The notes: a model not told the origin generated them from the sequence alone. DNA of 64,000 nucleotides from Qaidamihabitans albus (GCF_016464705.1 NZ_JAEHOB010000016.1:68169-132168); one strand, 5' to 3'; counted from the first letter of the stretch, positions 25,456 through 36,023 are shown. Numbers and translations: made by a program.

Positions 25456-26759
25456 CGGAGGAACCCTTCGTAGTTGCGCTGCATCAGCTGGCTCTCGATC
25501 TGCTTCACGGTGTCGAGACCGACACCAACCATGATCAGCACAGCCGTACCGCCGAACGGGAAGTTCTGGTTCTGCCCCTGGTCGGTGATGGACAGGAAGA
25601 AGTTGGGCAGGATCGCCACGATGCCGAGGTAGATCGATCCCGGCAGGGTGATCCGGCCGAGCACGAAGCCGAGGTACTCGGCGGTGGGCCTGCCGGGACG
25701 GATGCCCGGAATGAACCCACCGAACTTCTTCATCTCCTCCGCACGGTCGTCCACGTTGAACGTGATGGTGATGTAGAAGTACGTGAAGAAGATGATCAAG
25801 CTGAAGTACAGCAGGATGTGCACCCAGCTCGACTGGTCGACCAGGTAGGTCTGCAGGAACCGCTGCCAGGCGGATGCCTCGCTGGGATCACCGATGAGCC
25901 TGCCGATCAGGTCGGGCAGATAGAGCAGCGACGACGCGAAGATGACCGGGATGACGCCGGCCTGGTTGACCTTGATCGGCAGGTAGGTTGAGGTGCCGCC
26001 GTACATACGGCGGCCGACCATGCGCTTGGCGTACTGCACCGGAATCCGGCGCTGGCCCTGTTCGACGAAGACAACGCTCGCGATGATCGCCAGACCGAGG
26101 AGGCACACGAAGGCGAACACCATGCCACCCTGGTTGCTCAGGATGTTGGCGCCCTCGACCGGGATGCGGGCGGCGATGTTGAGGAAGATCAGCACCGACA
26201 TGCCGTTACCGACACCGCGCTCGGTGATCAGCTCGCCCATCCACATCATCACGGCGGTACCCGCGGTCATCGTGAGGACGATGATCGCCAGCGAGTACAC
26301 GGTGTTGTCAGGGATGACCGGCTGGCTGCAGTCACCGAACAGCGCACCGCGGTCGGCCAGGGCGACGACGCCGGTCGCCTGCAGGATCGCCAGCGCGATC
26401 GTCAGGTACCGGGTGTACTGGGTGAGCTTGCTCTGCCCGGCCTGCCCCTCCTTCTTGAGCTCCTCGAAGCGAGGGATCACCACGGTGAGCAGCTGAACGA
26501 TGATGCTCGCCGTGATGTAGGGCATGATGCCGGTCGCGAACACGGACAGCTGCAGGAGTGCACCGCCGCTGAACAGGTTCAGCAAACCGTAAATGCCCTG
26601 CTGGTCGATCTCTGCTTGGCAGGCCTGCACGTTGGGATAGGAGACCCCAGGCGCTGGAGTGACCGCACCCAGCCGGTAAGCGGCCACGATCATCAGCGTG
26701 AAAAGGATCTTCTTGCGCAGGTCCGGCGTCGCGAGAGCCGAGCGGAAGGCGCTGAGCAC
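25452..26759 (-). CDS. secY: Preprotein translocase subunit SecY
   Basis: Channel subunit of the Sec translocon, 435 residues with ten transmembrane helices. It begins [20 protein letters not shown]. The plug/helix-2 region [20 protein letters not shown] and the cytosolic C5 region [18 protein letters not shown] are diagnostic. It is first in secY-adk-map. A 556-base gap with a terminator and four repeat units separates it from rplO, so it should have its own promoter. A perfect 10-bp hairpin at 26856-26885 lies about 97 bases upstream. Confidence 0.98.
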   Translation of the reverse strand: MLSAFRSALATPDLRKKILFTLMIVAAYRLGAVTPAPGVSYPNVQACQAEIDQQGIYGLLNLFSGGALLQLSVFATGIMPYITASIIVQLLTVVIPRFEELKKEGQAGQSKLTQYTRYLTIALAILQATGVVALADRGALFGDCSQPVIPDNTVYSLAIIVLTMTAGTAVMMWMGELITERGVGNGMSVLIFLNIAARIPVEGANILSNQGGMVFAFVCLLGLAIIASVVFVEQGQRRIPVQYAKRMVGRRMYGGTSTYLPIKVNQAGVIPVIFASSLLYLPDLIGRLIGDPSEASAWQRFLQTYLVDQSSWVHILLYFSLIIFFTYFYITITFNVDDRAEEMKKFGGFIPGIRPGRPTAEYLGFVLGRITLPGSIYLGIVAILPNFFLSITDQGQNQNFPFGGTAVLIMVGVGLDTVKQIESQLMQRNYEGFLR

Positions 26760-26986
26760 GCGGGGGACCTCCTCGGCGTCGTCGGTGATCAGCCGACGAT
26801 CGGCTTGGCCGGCATGTAACCGGCAGGAACACTATCGCTGGCGGGCAAGCCAGGAACGCTTCGGGGCACATACGTCCCGAAGCGTGCAGCCGACTCTAAC
26901 AGCCCCCGGGAACGGGACCGCACGTAGTGCTGTTTTCGCCGGGTGGCAGCGTTCCGACGGCGCGGTGGTCGCGCTGCACGCCGACA

Positions 26987-27048
26987 GCATTCTGCCCGCT
27001 AAAGGCGCTCCGTCGAGGTCGGCGAGGTGCATTTAGCGGGCAGAATGC
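26987..27048. repeat. Near-perfect inverted pair of repeat units
   Basis: Unit 26987-27006 (GCATTCTGC-CC-GCTAAAGGC) and unit 27028-27048 (GG-centred) are reverse complements over 20 bases with one mismatch, separated by 21 bases. The uncommon half-site GCAGAATGC occurs in both arms, so the arms match in their variant positions as well as the consensus. Confidence 0.88.
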
Positions 27049-27169
27049 GGTCCGGGACTCGACGGGGGCCGGTCCGGGTGGGCGTGGCGCGGGTCACGGG
27101 CACGCCGAACGATGCGGCGGGCCGGCCTTTCGACCGGCGTGACCGGCTGAGTACCCGGGGGCCGGCGGG

Positions 27170-27233
27170 TGCACTTAGCCCGCAGAAGGCAGCACGCGCA
27201 CCGCGGCGGAGTGCACTTAGCCCGCAAAAGGCA
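27170..27233. repeat. Tandem direct pair of repeat units
   Basis: Units 27170-27191 and 27212-27233 have the same orientation and a 42-base period. They share TGCACTTAGC-CC and differ at one base (GCAGAAGGC versus GCAAAAGGC). The identity continues into the next seven bases (GCACGCG), which suggests local duplication. Confidence 0.88.
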
Positions 27234-27262
27234 GCACGCGGTGGGGGTGGTGGGACGCAGAA

Positions 27263-27293
27263 GGGCGGCCCGCCTGGTCCAGGCGGGCCGCCC
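27263..27293. terminator. Strong terminator hairpin after rplO
   Basis: GGGCGGCCCGCCT, loop GGTCC, AGGCGGGCCGCCC: a perfect 13-bp GC stem starting about 20 bases past the rplO stop on the minus strand. It closes the spc ribosomal cluster before secY. Confidence 0.85.
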
Positions 27294-27315
27294 CTTTGCA
27301 GCTCAGCTCGTTCGC

Positions 27316-27759
27316 TCAGAGCTTGGTGGCGGAGCCACCGGCGGCTTCGAGCTTCTCCTTGGCCGAGTTGGAGAACGCGTCGGCGGTGACGTCCAGCTTG
27401 ACGCCGTTGACGTCGCCGTTGCCGAGCACCTTCACGAGCTGGCCCTTGCGGACCAGGCCACGGGCCACGAGCTCGTCCTTGCCGACCGCGCCACCGTCGG
27501 TGAACACGCGGGCGATGTCGCCCACGTTCACCGGCTGGTACTCGGTGCGGAACCGGTTCTTGAAGCCACGCAGCTTCGGCAGCCGCATCTGGATGGGCAT
27601 CTGCCCACCCTCGAAACCGGCGGGCACGTTCTTCCGGGCCTTGGTGCCCTTCGTACCGCGACCGGCCGTCTTGCCCTTGGAGCCCTCACCGCGACCGACG
27701 CGGATCTTGTCGGTCTTGGAGCCGGGCGCCGGGCGCAAGTGGTGGATCTTGATGGCCAT
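27316..27759 (-). CDS. rplO: 50S ribosomal protein L15
   Basis: Late-assembly large-subunit protein. The 147-residue product has [20 protein letters not shown], the glycine-rich [20 protein letters not shown] and [20 protein letters not shown], all typical. It starts one base within the rpmD stop. It is the last gene of the spc cluster, followed by a strong hairpin, so secY is not simply its downstream operon partner here. Confidence 0.98.
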   Translation of the reverse strand: MAIKIHHLRPAPGSKTDKIRVGRGEGSKGKTAGRGTKGTKARKNVPAGFEGGQMPIQMRLPKLRGFKNRFRTEYQPVNVGDIARVFTDGGAVGKDELVARGLVRKGQLVKVLGNGDVNGVKLDVTADAFSNSAKEKLEAAGGSATKL

Positions 27760-27941
27760 TACTTGACCTCCTCCACAGTCACCAGGTGCCGGACGGTGTG
27801 CACGAGCCCCCGAACCTGCGGGGTGTCCTCACGCACGACCGACTGCCGGATCTTGCGCAGCCCGAGGGTGCGCAGCGAGTCCCGGTGGTTCTGCTTCGTG
27901 CCGATCGTGCTCTTGATCTGGGTGACCTTCAACTGCGCCAT
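27759..27941 (-). CDS. rpmD: 50S ribosomal protein L30
   Basis: A 60-residue protein, [20 protein letters not shown]...[20 protein letters not shown], matching the short bacterial L30 throughout. The ATG at 27941 is the family start; the longer frame overlaps rpsE and is rejected. It starts one base after the rpsE stop and overlaps rplO by one base. Confidence 0.97.
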   Translation of the reverse strand: MAQLKVTQIKSTIGTKQNHRDSLRTLGLRKIRQSVVREDTPQVRGLVHTVRHLVTVEEVK

Positions 27942-27942
27942 C

Positions 27943-28578
27943 TCAGACCCCCTGCCCCGCACGCATGCGCAGCATCCGGGCCGGAGCCACGTCCTCGAGC
28001 GGCAGGCCACGGCGCGCCGCGACCTCCTCGGGACGTTGCAGGCCCTTCAACGCCGCCACGGTCGCGTGCACGATGTTGATCGCGTTGTCGCTGCCGAGCG
28101 ACTTCGAGAGCACGTCGTGCACACCGGCGCACTCCAGCACGGCACGCACCGGGCCGCCGGCGATGACACCGGTACCGGGACTGGCCGGACGAAGCAGCAC
28201 GACACCTGCGGCCGCCTCACCCTGCACCGGGTGCGGGATGGTGCCGGCGATCCGAGGCACGCGGAAGAAGTTCTTCTTCGCTTCCTCGACGCCCTTGGCG
28301 ATCGCCGCGGGCACCTCCTTGGCCTTGCCGTAGCCGACACCGACCTGTCCGTCGCCGTCACCGACGACGACCAGCGCGGTGAAGCTGAAGCGGCGGCCGC
28401 CCTTGACGACCTTCGCGACGCGGTTGATCGCTACGACGCGCTCGAGGTGCGGGGTCTTGTCCTGGGCCGCCCCGCCACGGCCACCGTCACGACGGTCCCT
28501 GCGGTCCCGGCCACCACCGCGTTCGCGGTCGCCGCCCGGGCCGCCCTGGCCGCCGGATTGCCGCGTACGTCCCGGCAT
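27943..28578 (-). CDS. rpsE: 30S ribosomal protein S5
   Basis: Decoding-region protein influencing fidelity. The 211-residue product has a Gly/Arg/Asp-rich N-terminal extension of about 45 residues. The S5 domain follows ([40 protein letters not shown], and [20 protein letters not shown]). The ATG at 28578 ([10 protein letters not shown]) is chosen over an upstream in-frame ATG inside rplR. Confidence 0.98.
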   Translation of the reverse strand: MPGRTRQSGGQGGPGGDRERGGGRDRRDRRDGGRGGAAQDKTPHLERVVAINRVAKVVKGGRRFSFTALVVVGDGDGQVGVGYGKAKEVPAAIAKGVEEAKKNFFRVPRIAGTIPHPVQGEAAAGVVLLRPASPGTGVIAGGPVRAVLECAGVHDVLSKSLGSDNAINIVHATVAALKGLQRPEEVAARRGLPLEDVAPARMLRMRAGQGV

Positions 28579-28612
28579 CAGGCGTTCCTTCCGTTCTCGA
28601 GAATGTTCACTT

Positions 28613-29011
28613 CTAGAGCTCCAACCCCGCCTCGCGGGCGGCGTCGGCCAGCGCCGCGATACGCCCGTGGTAGCCGTTGCCACCCCGGTCGAACACCACG
28701 CTTGAGATGCCCGCGTTCTTCGCGCGGGCGGCGACCAACTCGCCTACCTTGGCGGCCTTCGCCTTCTTGTCGCCCTCGATCGAGCGCACGTCCGCCTCGA
28801 GGGTGGACGCCGCCGCCAGGGTGTGCCCGGCGATGTCGTCGATCACCTGCACGTGGATGTGCCTGCTGGACCGCTTCACCGACAGCCTGGGCCGCTCCGC
28901 GGTGCCGCTGATCTTCTTGCGGAGCCGGAAGTGCCGACGGGTCTTCGCAACACGACGGCGGGTCGAGATGTCCTTGCCGACCGGCTTGCGCTTGGTAACC
29001 GTTTCGCTCAT
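28613..29011 (-). CDS. rplR: 50S ribosomal protein L18
   Basis: 5S rRNA-binding protein. Core motifs [40 protein letters not shown] and [20 protein letters not shown] are visible. The ATG at 29011 gives 132 residues ([14 protein letters not shown]). A GTG two codons earlier would overlap the rplF stop and cannot be excluded. Confidence 0.97.
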   Translation of the reverse strand: MSETVTKRKPVGKDISTRRRVAKTRRHFRLRKKISGTAERPRLSVKRSSRHIHVQVIDDIAGHTLAAASTLEADVRSIEGDKKAKAAKVGELVAARAKNAGISSVVFDRGGNGYHGRIAALADAAREAGLEL

Positions 29012-29013
29012 GA

Positions 29014-29553
29014 TCACTTACCCGTCTTTCCGACCTTGCGACGGATGCGCTCACCCTCGTAGCGCAGGCCCTTGCCCTTGTACGGGTCGGGACGCCGCAG
29101 CTTGCGGATGACCGCAGCGGTCTCGCCGACCCTCTGCTTGTCGATGCCGGTGACCGAGAACCGCGTCGGGCTCTCCACCTTGAAGGTGATGCCCTCCGGC
29201 GCCGCGATCTTCACCGGGTGGCTGTAGCCCAGCGCGAACTCGAGGTCCTCGCCCTTGGCCTGCACGCGGTAACCGACCCCGTGGATCTCCATCTTCTTCT
29301 CGTACCCCTCGGTGACCCCGACGACCAGGTTGTTCACCAGGGTTCGGGTGAGGCCGTGCAGCGAACGGCTCTCCCGCTCGTCGTCCGGCCGCCGGACCTC
29401 GAGCGAGCCGTCCTCGACCTGCTCGACGGTGATCGGCTCCGCGAGAGTGTGCTCGAGTACGCCCTTCGGCCCCTTGACCGTGATGTGCTGGCCGTTGATG
29501 GTCACCTCGACCCCGGAGGGGACCGCGATCGGCTGCTTTCCGATGCGAGACAT
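29014..29553 (-). CDS. rplF: 50S ribosomal protein L6
   Basis: Binds 23S rRNA near the sarcin-ricin loop. 179 residues from [20 protein letters not shown] to [20 protein letters not shown], a full-length L6 with its two similar domains. The ATG at 29553 is the family start; the frame continues antisense-like into rpsH and is rejected there. rpsH ends 16 bases upstream and rplR follows within 2 bases. Confidence 0.98.
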   Translation of the reverse strand: MSRIGKQPIAVPSGVEVTINGQHITVKGPKGVLEHTLAEPITVEQVEDGSLEVRRPDDERESRSLHGLTRTLVNNLVVGVTEGYEKKMEIHGVGYRVQAKGEDLEFALGYSHPVKIAAPEGITFKVESPTRFSVTGIDKQRVGETAAVIRKLRRPDPYKGKGLRYEGERIRRKVGKTGK

Positions 29554-29569
29554 GCTCAGTCCCCCTTCC

Positions 29570-29968
29570 TCACCAGACGTAGGCGAGGACTTCGCCGCCC
29601 ACGCCGTTGCGCTTGCACTGCCGGTCGGTCTGCAGCCCGGACGACGTCGAGATGATCGCGACGCCGAGGCCGCCGAGCACGTTCGGCAGGGTGGTCGATT
29701 TCGCGTACACCCGCAGGCCCGGCTTCGACACCCGGCGCAGGCCGGCGATGCTGCGCTCACGGTTCGGGCCGTACTTCAGCTCCACGACGAGGTTCTTGTG
29801 CTTCTCGCCCGGCTCGTCGCGGTAGCTGGCGATGTAGCCCTCGCGCCGGAGGATCTCGGCGATGTTCGCCTTGATCTTGGAGTGCGGGAGCACGACCTCG
29901 TCGTGGTACGCCGAGTTCGCGTTACGCAGACGTGTCAAGAAGTCTGCGATCGGGTCGGTCATCGTCAT
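29570..29968 (-). CDS. rpsH: 30S ribosomal protein S8
   Basis: Binds the central domain of 16S rRNA. The 132-residue product shows [20 protein letters not shown] and the C-terminal signature [20 protein letters not shown] ending VLAYVW. Two ATG codons (residues 1 and 3) are possible starts; the first is given. A 94-base gap separates it from rpsN. Confidence 0.98.
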   Translation of the reverse strand: MTMTDPIADFLTRLRNANSAYHDEVVLPHSKIKANIAEILRREGYIASYRDEPGEKHKNLVVELKYGPNRERSIAGLRRVSKPGLRVYAKSTTLPNVLGGLGVAIISTSSGLQTDRQCKRNGVGGEVLAYVW

Positions 29969-30062
29969 GGTGACCTGTCAACCTTTCTCACCTGGTTCCC
30001 TGGTCCGGGTGCCTCGGAGGACACGGCCCGGGGCCTGTGGCGAAGTGGGAGTGTGGGAAGCC

Positions 30063-30248
30063 TTACCAGCTGGACTTGCTGACGCCAGGCAGCTGGCCCG
30101 CATGCGCCATTTCCCGCAGGCAGATCCGGCAGAGCCCGAACTTGCGGAAGACCGCGTGCGGCCTCCCACAACGCTGGCAACGGGTGTAGGCACGCACCTT
30201 GAACTTCGGCTTGCGTGCGGCCTTGGCGATCAGGGCTTTCTTGGCCAT
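30063..30248 (-). CDS. rpsN: 30S ribosomal protein S14, zinc type
   Basis: A 61-residue type Z S14: [20 protein letters not shown], then [20 protein letters not shown] and [19 protein letters not shown]. The four Cys of the zinc finger (CQRC and CRIC) are present. It follows rplE by 4 bases, the usual place for the zinc-dependent copy. A Cys-less paralogue, if any, is outside the window. Confidence 0.98.
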   Translation of the reverse strand: MAKKALIAKAARKPKFKVRAYTRCQRCGRPHAVFRKFGLCRICLREMAHAGQLPGVSKSSW

Positions 30249-30252
30249 CGAC

Positions 30253-30828
30253 TCAGTTCTCCTTGAACGGGAAGCCGAGCTTGCGAAGCAGCGCACGGCC
30301 CTCGTCGTCGGTAATGGCAGTGGTGACGACCGTGACGTCCATACCGCGCGGACGGTCGATCGAGTCCGGATTGATCTCGTGGAACATCGACTGCTCGGTC
30401 AGACCGAACGTGTAGTTGCCCTTGCCGTCGAACTGCTTGGGCGAGAGCCCACGGAAGTCGCGGATACGGGGCAGCGCGATGGTCAGCAGCCGGTCGAGGA
30501 ACTCCCACATCCGGTCGCCGCGCAGCGTCACCCGCGCGCCGATGGGCTGGCCCTCACGCAGCTTGAACTGCGCGATGGACTTGCGGGCCCGGCGCACCTC
30601 GGGCTTCTGCCCGGTGATGGTGGCGAGGTCACGGACGGCGCCCTCGATCAGCTTGCTGTCGCGGGCGGCGTCGCCGACGCCCATGTTCACCACGACCTTC
30701 ACCACACCGGGGATCAGGTGGGGGTTGGTGTAGCCGAACTCCTCGCGGAGCTGGCCGCGGATCTCCTCGCGGTACCGGACCTTCAGCCGCGGCACGGTGG
30801 GGGTCTCAGTGCTCGTAGGGGCGCTCAT
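30253..30828 (-). CDS. rplE: 50S ribosomal protein L5
   Basis: Binds 5S rRNA and forms an inter-subunit bridge with S13. 191 residues with the N-terminal lead [19 protein letters not shown]. The L5 core follows ([40 protein letters not shown], and [20 protein letters not shown]). The start overlaps the rplX stop by one base. Confidence 0.98.
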   Translation of the reverse strand: MSAPTSTETPTVPRLKVRYREEIRGQLREEFGYTNPHLIPGVVKVVVNMGVGDAARDSKLIEGAVRDLATITGQKPEVRRARKSIAQFKLREGQPIGARVTLRGDRMWEFLDRLLTIALPRIRDFRGLSPKQFDGKGNYTFGLTEQSMFHEINPDSIDRPRGMDVTVVTTAITDDEGRALLRKLGFPFKEN

Positions 30829-31142
30829 CAGATGTCCTTACCGGTCTTGCGCGAGACGCGAACCTTCTTGCCGTCCTCGCCGATGCGGTAGCCCACCCGG
30901 GTCGGCTTGCCGTCGGAGTCCACGACCATCACGTTCGAAACGTGGATGGACGCCTCCTGGGTGACGATGCCGCCGGACTGAGCACCACGCTGGGTCTGGG
31001 TGATCCGCGTGTGCTTCTTGATCCGGTTGACACCCTCGACGAGCACGCGCTGACGCTCGGGGTAGGACTGGATGACCTTGCCCTTCGCGCCCTTGTCCTT
31101 ACCGGCGATGACGAGGACCGTGTCCCCCTTCTTCACCTTCAT
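30828..31142 (-). CDS. rplX: 50S ribosomal protein L24
   Basis: Early assembly protein with a KOW motif ([20 protein letters not shown]). 104 residues from the ATG at 31142; a GTG one codon earlier is an alternative. The start overlaps the rplN stop and the stop overlaps the rplE start by one base, indicating tight coupling. Confidence 0.98.
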   Translation of the reverse strand: MKVKKGDTVLVIAGKDKGAKGKVIQSYPERQRVLVEGVNRIKKHTRITQTQRGAQSGGIVTQEASIHVSNVMVVDSDGKPTRVGYRIGEDGKKVRVSRKTGKDI

Positions 31143-31510
31143 CACAACACCTCCGGCGCGAGCGAGATGATCTTCATGAACTTCCGATCGCGCAGCTCAC
31201 GGCCAACCGGCCCGAAGATGCGGGTGCCTCGCGGCTCGTTGTCGTTCTTGATGAGCACCGCGGCGTTCTCGTCGAAACGGATGTAGGAGCCGTCAGGGCG
31301 ACGCTTCTCCTTCACCGTGCGGACGATGACGGCCTTGACCACGTCACCACGCTTCACGTTGGCGCCCGGGATGGCGTCCTTGACGGTGGCGACGATGATG
31401 TCGCCGATGCCCGCGTAGCGCCGCCCCGAGCCACCGAGCACGCGGATGGTCAGGATCTCCTTGGCACCCGTGTTGTCGGCGACTCGTAGTCGCGACTCCT
31501 GCTGGATCAC
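31142..31510 (-). CDS. rplN: 50S ribosomal protein L14
   Basis: A 122-residue L14, from [20 protein letters not shown] to [20 protein letters not shown]. The signature [20 protein letters not shown] is intact. It opens the spc-type part of the run, 76 bases after rpsQ, with no obvious terminator between. Confidence 0.98.
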   Translation of the reverse strand: MIQQESRLRVADNTGAKEILTIRVLGGSGRRYAGIGDIIVATVKDAIPGANVKRGDVVKAVIVRTVKEKRRPDGSYIRFDENAAVLIKNDNEPRGTRIFGPVGRELRDRKFMKIISLAPEVL

Positions 31511-31586
31511 GTCAACTCCTGTATGTCGCGCCGGTTCTCGGCCTTTGCGAGCCTGGCGGAACGAATGGGACTCGTGGAGCCCCTGT

Positions 31587-31892
31587 TTACTTGGCCTTCT
31601 CCACGATGCGCACCAGGCGCCAGCGCTTGGTCGCGGAGAGCGGCCTGGTCTCCATGAGGATCACGCGGTCACCGACGCCCGCCGCGTTCTGCTCGTCGTG
31701 CACCTTCACCTTCTTGGTGGAGCGCACGACCTTGCCGTACAGCGGGTGCTTCTTCCGGTCCTCGAGGACGACGACAACCGTCTTGTCCATCTTGTCCGAG
31801 ACGACGTAGCCCTCCCGGACCTTCCGGTAGTTACGGCCGGAATCGACCTTCTGTACCGGCGTCTTCGCGAGCTCTTCGGCCTTCTCGCTCAT
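31587..31892 (-). CDS. rpsQ: 30S ribosomal protein S17
   Basis: Primary 16S rRNA-binding OB-fold protein, 101 residues. It shows [20 protein letters not shown] and [20 protein letters not shown], preceded by about 18 extra N-terminal residues. The start overlaps the rpmC stop by 4 nt. It is the last gene of the S10-type cluster. Confidence 0.98.
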   Translation of the reverse strand: MSEKAEELAKTPVQKVDSGRNYRKVREGYVVSDKMDKTVVVVLEDRKKHPLYGKVVRSTKKVKVHDEQNAAGVGDRVILMETRPLSATKRWRLVRIVEKAK

Positions 31893-32140
31893 GCCGCACC
31901 TTCACTTTCAGCTTCTTCAGGGGCGACCGACAGACCGAGCTCACGCTCCCGCATCACGGTGTAGATGCGCGCGATGTCCGAACGGACCGTGCGCAGCCGG
32001 CGGTTGTTGTCGAGCTGCCCGGTGGCCATCTGGAACCGGAGGTTGAACAGCTCCTCCTTGGATTCCTTCAGCCGCAGCACGAGCTCGTCGGCCTCAAGCT
32101 CACGAAGTTCTGACGCCGCAACACCTGCAGCCTTAGCCAT
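31889..32140 (-). CDS. rpmC: 50S ribosomal protein L29
   Basis: A small helical protein at the polypeptide exit where the signal recognition particle and trigger factor dock. 83 residues: [40 protein letters not shown], plus a short acidic tail. It overlaps rplP by one base and rpsQ by four. Confidence 0.97.
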   Translation of the reverse strand: MAKAAGVAASELRELEADELVLRLKESKEELFNLRFQMATGQLDNNRRLRTVRSDIARIYTVMRERELGLSVAPEEAESEGAA

Positions 32141-32559
32141 CAGAACTCACCACCTTCGCGGGTCACGATCCGGCACTTCATCGGGAGCTTGTGGATCGCA
32201 CGGCGCAATGCCTCGCGAGCCGTCGCCTCGTTGGGAAAGCTCATCTCGAACATCACCCGGCCGGGCTTGACGTTGGCCACCCACCACTCGGGCGAGCCCT
32301 TACCGGAACCCATGCGGGTCTCGGCGGGCTTCTTGGTGAGCGGGCGGTCCGGGAAGATGTTGATCCAGATCTTCCCGCCACGCTTGATGTGCCGGGTCAT
32401 GGCGATACGAGCGGACTCGATCTGCCGGTTGGTCACGTAGCTGTGCTCAAGCGCCTGGATGCCGTACTCACCGAAGGTGACCTTCGTGCCGCCCTTGGCG
32501 GCGCCGGAACGCTTCGGCGAGTGCTGCTTGCGGTGCTTGACCTTGCGTGGGATGAGCAC
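32140..32559 (-). CDS. rplP: 50S ribosomal protein L16
   Basis: A-site region protein of the large subunit, 139 residues. It shows [40 protein letters not shown] and [20 protein letters not shown]. The arginine that is hydroxylated in some bacteria (R81 in E. coli L16) lies in the [12 protein letters not shown] stretch. It starts 3 bases after the rpsC stop. Confidence 0.98.
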   Translation of the reverse strand: MLIPRKVKHRKQHSPKRSGAAKGGTKVTFGEYGIQALEHSYVTNRQIESARIAMTRHIKRGGKIWINIFPDRPLTKKPAETRMGSGKGSPEWWVANVKPGRVMFEMSFPNEATAREALRRAIHKLPMKCRIVTREGGEF

Positions 32560-32562
32560 GCG

Positions 32563-33420
32563 TCAGCCCTCCGTCTTCTCTGCCGCGTCCGGAGCGGCCG
32601 TCTGCGGCGCCTGCTTGCTGGCGACGTCGGTGTCGGACTGCGCACCACCCTGCGACGCGGCAGCCCGCGAAGCCTCGGTCGAGGTGGGGGTGGTGCCCGA
32701 CGAACCGGACCGGCGCGGGCGGGCGGGACGCTCGCGGCGCGGCGCGCGCTCGGCGGCCGCGGCGGCGTCACGCGCCTCCTTGGCCTTGAGGCCACCGACG
32801 ATGTCGCCCTTGTAGATCCACACCTTCACGCCGATGCGGCCGAACGTCGTCTTGGCCTCGAAGAAGCCGTAGTCGATGTCCGCACGCAGCGTGTGCAGCG
32901 GGACGCGGCCGTCGCGGTAGTGCTCCGAACGGGACATCTCGGCACCGCCGAGACGACCACCGCACTGCACGCGAATGCCCTTGACCTGCGGCGAGCGCAT
33001 GGACGTCTGGATCGCCTTGCGCATCGCGCGCCGGAAGGCGACGCGGTTGGACAGCTGCTCCGCGACACCCTGGGCGACGAGCTGGGCGTCAGCCTCGGGG
33101 TTCTTCACCTCGAGGATGTTCAGCTGCACCTGCTTCTTGGTCAGCTTCTCCAGCGCGCCACGGATCCGGTCGGCCTCCGCGCCGCGGCGGCCGATGACGA
33201 TGCCCGGCCGGGCGGTGTGGATGTCGACCCGGACGCGGTCACGGGTGCGCTCGATCTCGACCTTGGAGATGCCGGCGCGCTCCATGCCCGTGGAGAGCAG
33301 CTTGCGGATCTTGACGTCCTCGGCGACGTACTCGGCGTACTGCTTGTCCGCGTACCAGCGGGACTTCCAGTCCGTGGTGATCCCGAGCCGGAAGCCGTGC
33401 GGGTTGATCTTCTGGCCCAC
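32563..33420 (-). CDS. rpsC: 30S ribosomal protein S3
   Basis: Head protein at the mRNA entry channel. 285 residues: the N-terminal KH domain ([20 protein letters not shown]) and the S3 C-terminal domain ([20 protein letters not shown]) span about 1-215. A low-complexity Ala/Ser/Glu/Arg tail of about 70 residues follows, a common actinobacterial extension. The start overlaps the rplV stop by one base. Confidence 0.98.
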   Translation of the reverse strand: MGQKINPHGFRLGITTDWKSRWYADKQYAEYVAEDVKIRKLLSTGMERAGISKVEIERTRDRVRVDIHTARPGIVIGRRGAEADRIRGALEKLTKKQVQLNILEVKNPEADAQLVAQGVAEQLSNRVAFRRAMRKAIQTSMRSPQVKGIRVQCGGRLGGAEMSRSEHYRDGRVPLHTLRADIDYGFFEAKTTFGRIGVKVWIYKGDIVGGLKAKEARDAAAAAERAPRRERPARPRRSGSSGTTPTSTEASRAAASQGGAQSDTDVASKQAPQTAAPDAAEKTEG

Positions 33421-33848
33421 TACCGGCCACCTGCCTTCTTCTTGCTCTTGGACTTGCCCTTGGCCTTGTCCGACGCGGGCCGCGACTCGACCTCGACCGT
33501 GATGTGGCTCGTGCGCTTGCGGATCCGGTACGCACGACCCTGTGCGCGCGGCCGGATGCGCTTGAGCGTCGGGCCCTCGTCTGCGTAGGCGTTCTTGATC
33601 CAGAGCGTGTCCGGGTCAAGGTCGAGGTTGTTCTCGGCATTGGCCATGGCGCTGGCGAGCACCTTCGCCAACTGGTCACTGGCGGCCTGCGGAGCGAACC
33701 GGAGCACGGCCAGGGCCTCGTTGGCGTTGCGGCCCTTGATCAGCTCGATCACCCGGCGCACCTTGGTCGGCGAGTCCCGGACGAAGCGAGCCCGCGCCAC
33801 GGCGACGGGCAGGGCTTCTGCCGTCGCGGCGTCGTTCTGGGCGTTCAT
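33420..33848 (-). CDS. rplV: 50S ribosomal protein L22
   Basis: L22 lines the exit tunnel with its beta-hairpin, the site where macrolide resistance changes can occur. 142 residues: [40 protein letters not shown], and the hairpin/tail region [20 protein letters not shown], then a lysine-rich extension. I see no deletion in the hairpin. Confidence 0.98.
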   Translation of the reverse strand: MNAQNDAATAEALPVAVARARFVRDSPTKVRRVIELIKGRNANEALAVLRFAPQAASDQLAKVLASAMANAENNLDLDPDTLWIKNAYADEGPTLKRIRPRAQGRAYRIRKRTSHITVEVESRPASDKAKGKSKSKKKAGGR

Positions 33849-33874
33849 CGCTTTCTTCCTTTTCCTGTACCCGC

Positions 33875-34156
33875 TCAGCGGCGGCGCGACTTACGGTCGT
33901 CCTTGATGTGACCCTTGAAGGTCCGGGTCGGGGCGAACTCGCCCAGCTTGTGACCCACCATCGCCTCGGTGACGAACACCGGGACGTGCTTGCGGCCGTC
34001 GTGCACCGCGATCGTGTGCCCGAGGAAATCAGGCAGGATCGTGGAGCGGCGGGACCAGGTCTTGATCACCGTCTTCTTGCCCGACTCGTTGAGCGCGTCC
34101 ACCTTCTTGAGCAGGTGGTCGTCCACGAATGGGCCCTTTTTCAGGCTACGCGGCAT
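33875..34156 (-). CDS. rpsS: 30S ribosomal protein S19
   Basis: Head protein forming a complex with S13. The 93-residue sequence begins [20 protein letters not shown] and contains [20 protein letters not shown] and [18 protein letters not shown], the complete signature. 18 bases separate it from rplB and 26 from rplV. Confidence 0.98.
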   Translation of the reverse strand: MPRSLKKGPFVDDHLLKKVDALNESGKKTVIKTWSRRSTILPDFLGHTIAVHDGRKHVPVFVTEAMVGHKLGEFAPTRTFKGHIKDDRKSRRR

Positions 34157-34174
34157 GTTCTTCTACCTCCCTGC

Positions 34175-35008
34175 TCAGCGCTTCTTGCCGGTGCGCCGGC
34201 GGCGGACGATCAGTTGGTCGCTCGGCTTGCGACGGCGGGTGCGACCCTCCGGCTTACCGTTCGGGTTCACCGGGTGACGGCCACCGGACGTCTTGCCCTC
34301 ACCACCACCGTGCGGGTGGTCGACCGGGTTCATGACGACACCGCGGACGGTCGGGCGCTTGCCCTTCCACCGGCTGCGGCCCGCCTTGCCCCAGTTGATG
34401 TTGGAGTGCTCGGAGTTGCCGACCTCGCCGACCGTGGCGCGGTTGCGCACGTCCACGTTGCGGATCTCGCCCGAGGGCATCCGCAGCTGGGCGTACGGGC
34501 CGTCCTTGGCGACGAGCTGCACGCGGGCACCCGCGGAACGGGCGATCTTCGCGCCGCCACCGGGGCGGAGCTCGATGGCGTGCACCACGGTGCCGACCGG
34601 GATGTTGCGCAGCGGCAGGTTGTTGCCCGGCTTGATGTCGGCCCGCGGACCGCTCTCCACCGGGTCGCCCTGCTTCAGCTTGTCCGGGGCGATGATGTAG
34701 CGCTTCTCGCCGTCGGCGTAGTGCAGCAGCGCGATGCGCGCGGTGCGGTTGGGGTCGTACTCGATGTGCGCGACCTTGGCCGGGACGCCGTCCTTGTCGT
34801 TGCGCCGGAAGTCCACGACCCGGTACGCACGCTTGTGGCCACCGCCCTTGTGCCGGGTGGTGATCTTGCCGGACGAGTTACGGCCGCCACTGCCGTGCAG
34901 CGGACGCAGCAGCGACTTCTCCGGCTCCGATCGCGTGATCTCGGAGAAGTCGGAGACGCTCGAGCCACGCCGGCCCGGGGTCGTCGGCTTGTACTTGCGG
35001 ATGCCCAT
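34175..35008 (-). CDS. rplB: 50S ribosomal protein L2
   Basis: Essential for subunit association and peptidyl-transferase structure. 277 residues from [20 protein letters not shown]. The conserved histidine region [20 protein letters not shown] near the C-terminus is intact, as is [20 protein letters not shown]. It lies 14 bases after rplW. Confidence 0.98.
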   Translation of the reverse strand: MGIRKYKPTTPGRRGSSVSDFSEITRSEPEKSLLRPLHGSGGRNSSGKITTRHKGGGHKRAYRVVDFRRNDKDGVPAKVAHIEYDPNRTARIALLHYADGEKRYIIAPDKLKQGDPVESGPRADIKPGNNLPLRNIPVGTVVHAIELRPGGGAKIARSAGARVQLVAKDGPYAQLRMPSGEIRNVDVRNRATVGEVGNSEHSNINWGKAGRSRWKGKRPTVRGVVMNPVDHPHGGGEGKTSGGRHPVNPNGKPEGRTRRRKPSDQLIVRRRRTGKKR

Positions 35009-35022
35009 GTCTACTCAGTCCC

Positions 35023-35334
35023 TTACGCGGCTGGTCCGCCGAAGATCTCGATCGGCTTGCTCTCGGCCGACAGCGTCACGACGGCACGCTTGGTGTCCTT
35101 GCGCTTGCCGAAGCCGTACCGGGTGCGCTTGCGCTTGCCCGGACGGTTGAGCGTGTTGACGCTGACCACCTTCACGCCGAACACCTTCTCGACCGCGACC
35201 TTGATCTGGGTCTTGTTGGCGTCCGGGCGAACCAGGAACGTGTACTTGTGATCTTCGAGCAGCCCGTAGGACTTCTCGGAGATCACCGGCGCGACGAGGA
35301 TGTCGCGCGGGTCGGGGATCGCCACCGAGCTCAC
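35023..35334 (-). CDS. rplW: 50S ribosomal protein L23
   Basis: Exit-site protein that docks trigger factor and signal recognition particle. 103 residues with [40 protein letters not shown] and [20 protein letters not shown]. The start overlaps the rplD stop by 4 nt. Confidence 0.98.
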   Translation of the reverse strand: MSSVAIPDPRDILVAPVISEKSYGLLEDHKYTFLVRPDANKTQIKVAVEKVFGVKVVSVNTLNRPGKRKRTRYGFGKRKDTKRAVVTLSAESKPIEIFGGPAA

Positions 35335-36023
35335 TGCTCGTCACTCCCTTCGGCACGCTTGCCCGCCTTCGCGGACCCCGCGAGGAACGCGTCCAGCGCA
35401 GCCTTCGTGAAGACCACGTCGTCGTTGACCAGCACGTCGTAGGTGTTGAGCTGGTCCGGCGTGATCAGATGCACGTACTCGAGGTTGCGCGCGGAGAACC
35501 AGCCGAGCTTGTCGTCGCGGTGCAGCACCAGCAGCACTCGCCTGGCCTTCGTCACCGCGGCGAGCGCGGTCTTGGCGGCCTTGGTCGAGGGCTCCTCGGC
35601 GGAGACCAGCTCGGTCACCACGTGCAGCTGGCCCGCGCGGGCCCGGTCCGAGAGGGCGCCACGCAGGGCGGCGGCCTTCATCTTCTTCGGGGTGCGCTGG
35701 CCGTAGTCGCGCGGCGTGGGACCGTGCACGGTGCCACCGCCGGCGAACTGCGGCGCGCGGATCGAACCCTGGCGGGCGCGGCCGGTGCCCTTCTGCCGGT
35801 ACGGCTTCTTGCCACCACCACGGACCTCGCCACGGGTCTTCGTGTCGTGCGTGCCCTGGCGGGCTGCGGCCAGCTGGGCCGTCACCACCTGGTGCATGAG
35901 GGCCACGTTGGCCTGCACGTCGAAGATCTCGGCCGGGAGCTCGACCGTGCCGCCGGCCTCGCCCGCGGGGGTCTTCACCTCGACCGTCCTCGTGGACTGC
36001 GCGTCGGAAACAGTCGTCGTCAC
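35331..36023 (-). CDS. rplD: 50S ribosomal protein L4
   Basis: Exit-tunnel protein, 230 residues. The N-terminal extension ([20 protein letters not shown]) precedes the core [20 protein letters not shown] and [20 protein letters not shown], whose extended loop lines the tunnel. In E. coli L4 also regulates the S10 operon; nothing visible here decides whether it does so in this organism. Starts and stops overlap the flanking genes by 4 nt. Confidence 0.98.
   Translation of the reverse strand: MTTTVSDAQSTRTVEVKTPAGEAGGTVELPAEIFDVQANVALMHQVVTAQLAAARQGTHDTKTRGEVRGGGKKPYRQKGTGRARQGSIRAPQFAGGGTVHGPTPRDYGQRTPKKMKAAALRGALSDRARAGQLHVVTELVSAEEPSTKAAKTALAAVTKARRVLLVLHRDDKLGWFSARNLEYVHLITPDQLNTYDVLVNDDVVFTKAALDAFLAGSAKAGKRAEGSDEQ

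Larger units (their letters stand above)
26760..27315. other. Repeat-rich non-coding region between rplO and secY
   Basis: No credible gene in 556 bases. Reading from secY outward it holds a 10-bp hairpin (26856-26865 with 26876-26885, loop GCACATACGT), an inverted repeat-unit pair (26987-27048), a tandem repeat-unit pair (27170-27233) and the rplO terminator (27263-27293). The secY promoter must be in the left part, but no clear -35/-10 was found. Confidence 0.7.

Noticed and set aside
27170..27233. Tandem repeats as a CRISPR array
   Set aside because: Only two repeats, palindromic units of a dispersed family, no cas genes and no regular spacers.
32191..33588. Long plus-strand frame across rplP, rpsC and rplV
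   Set aside because: Antisense shadow over well-identified ribosomal protein genes.
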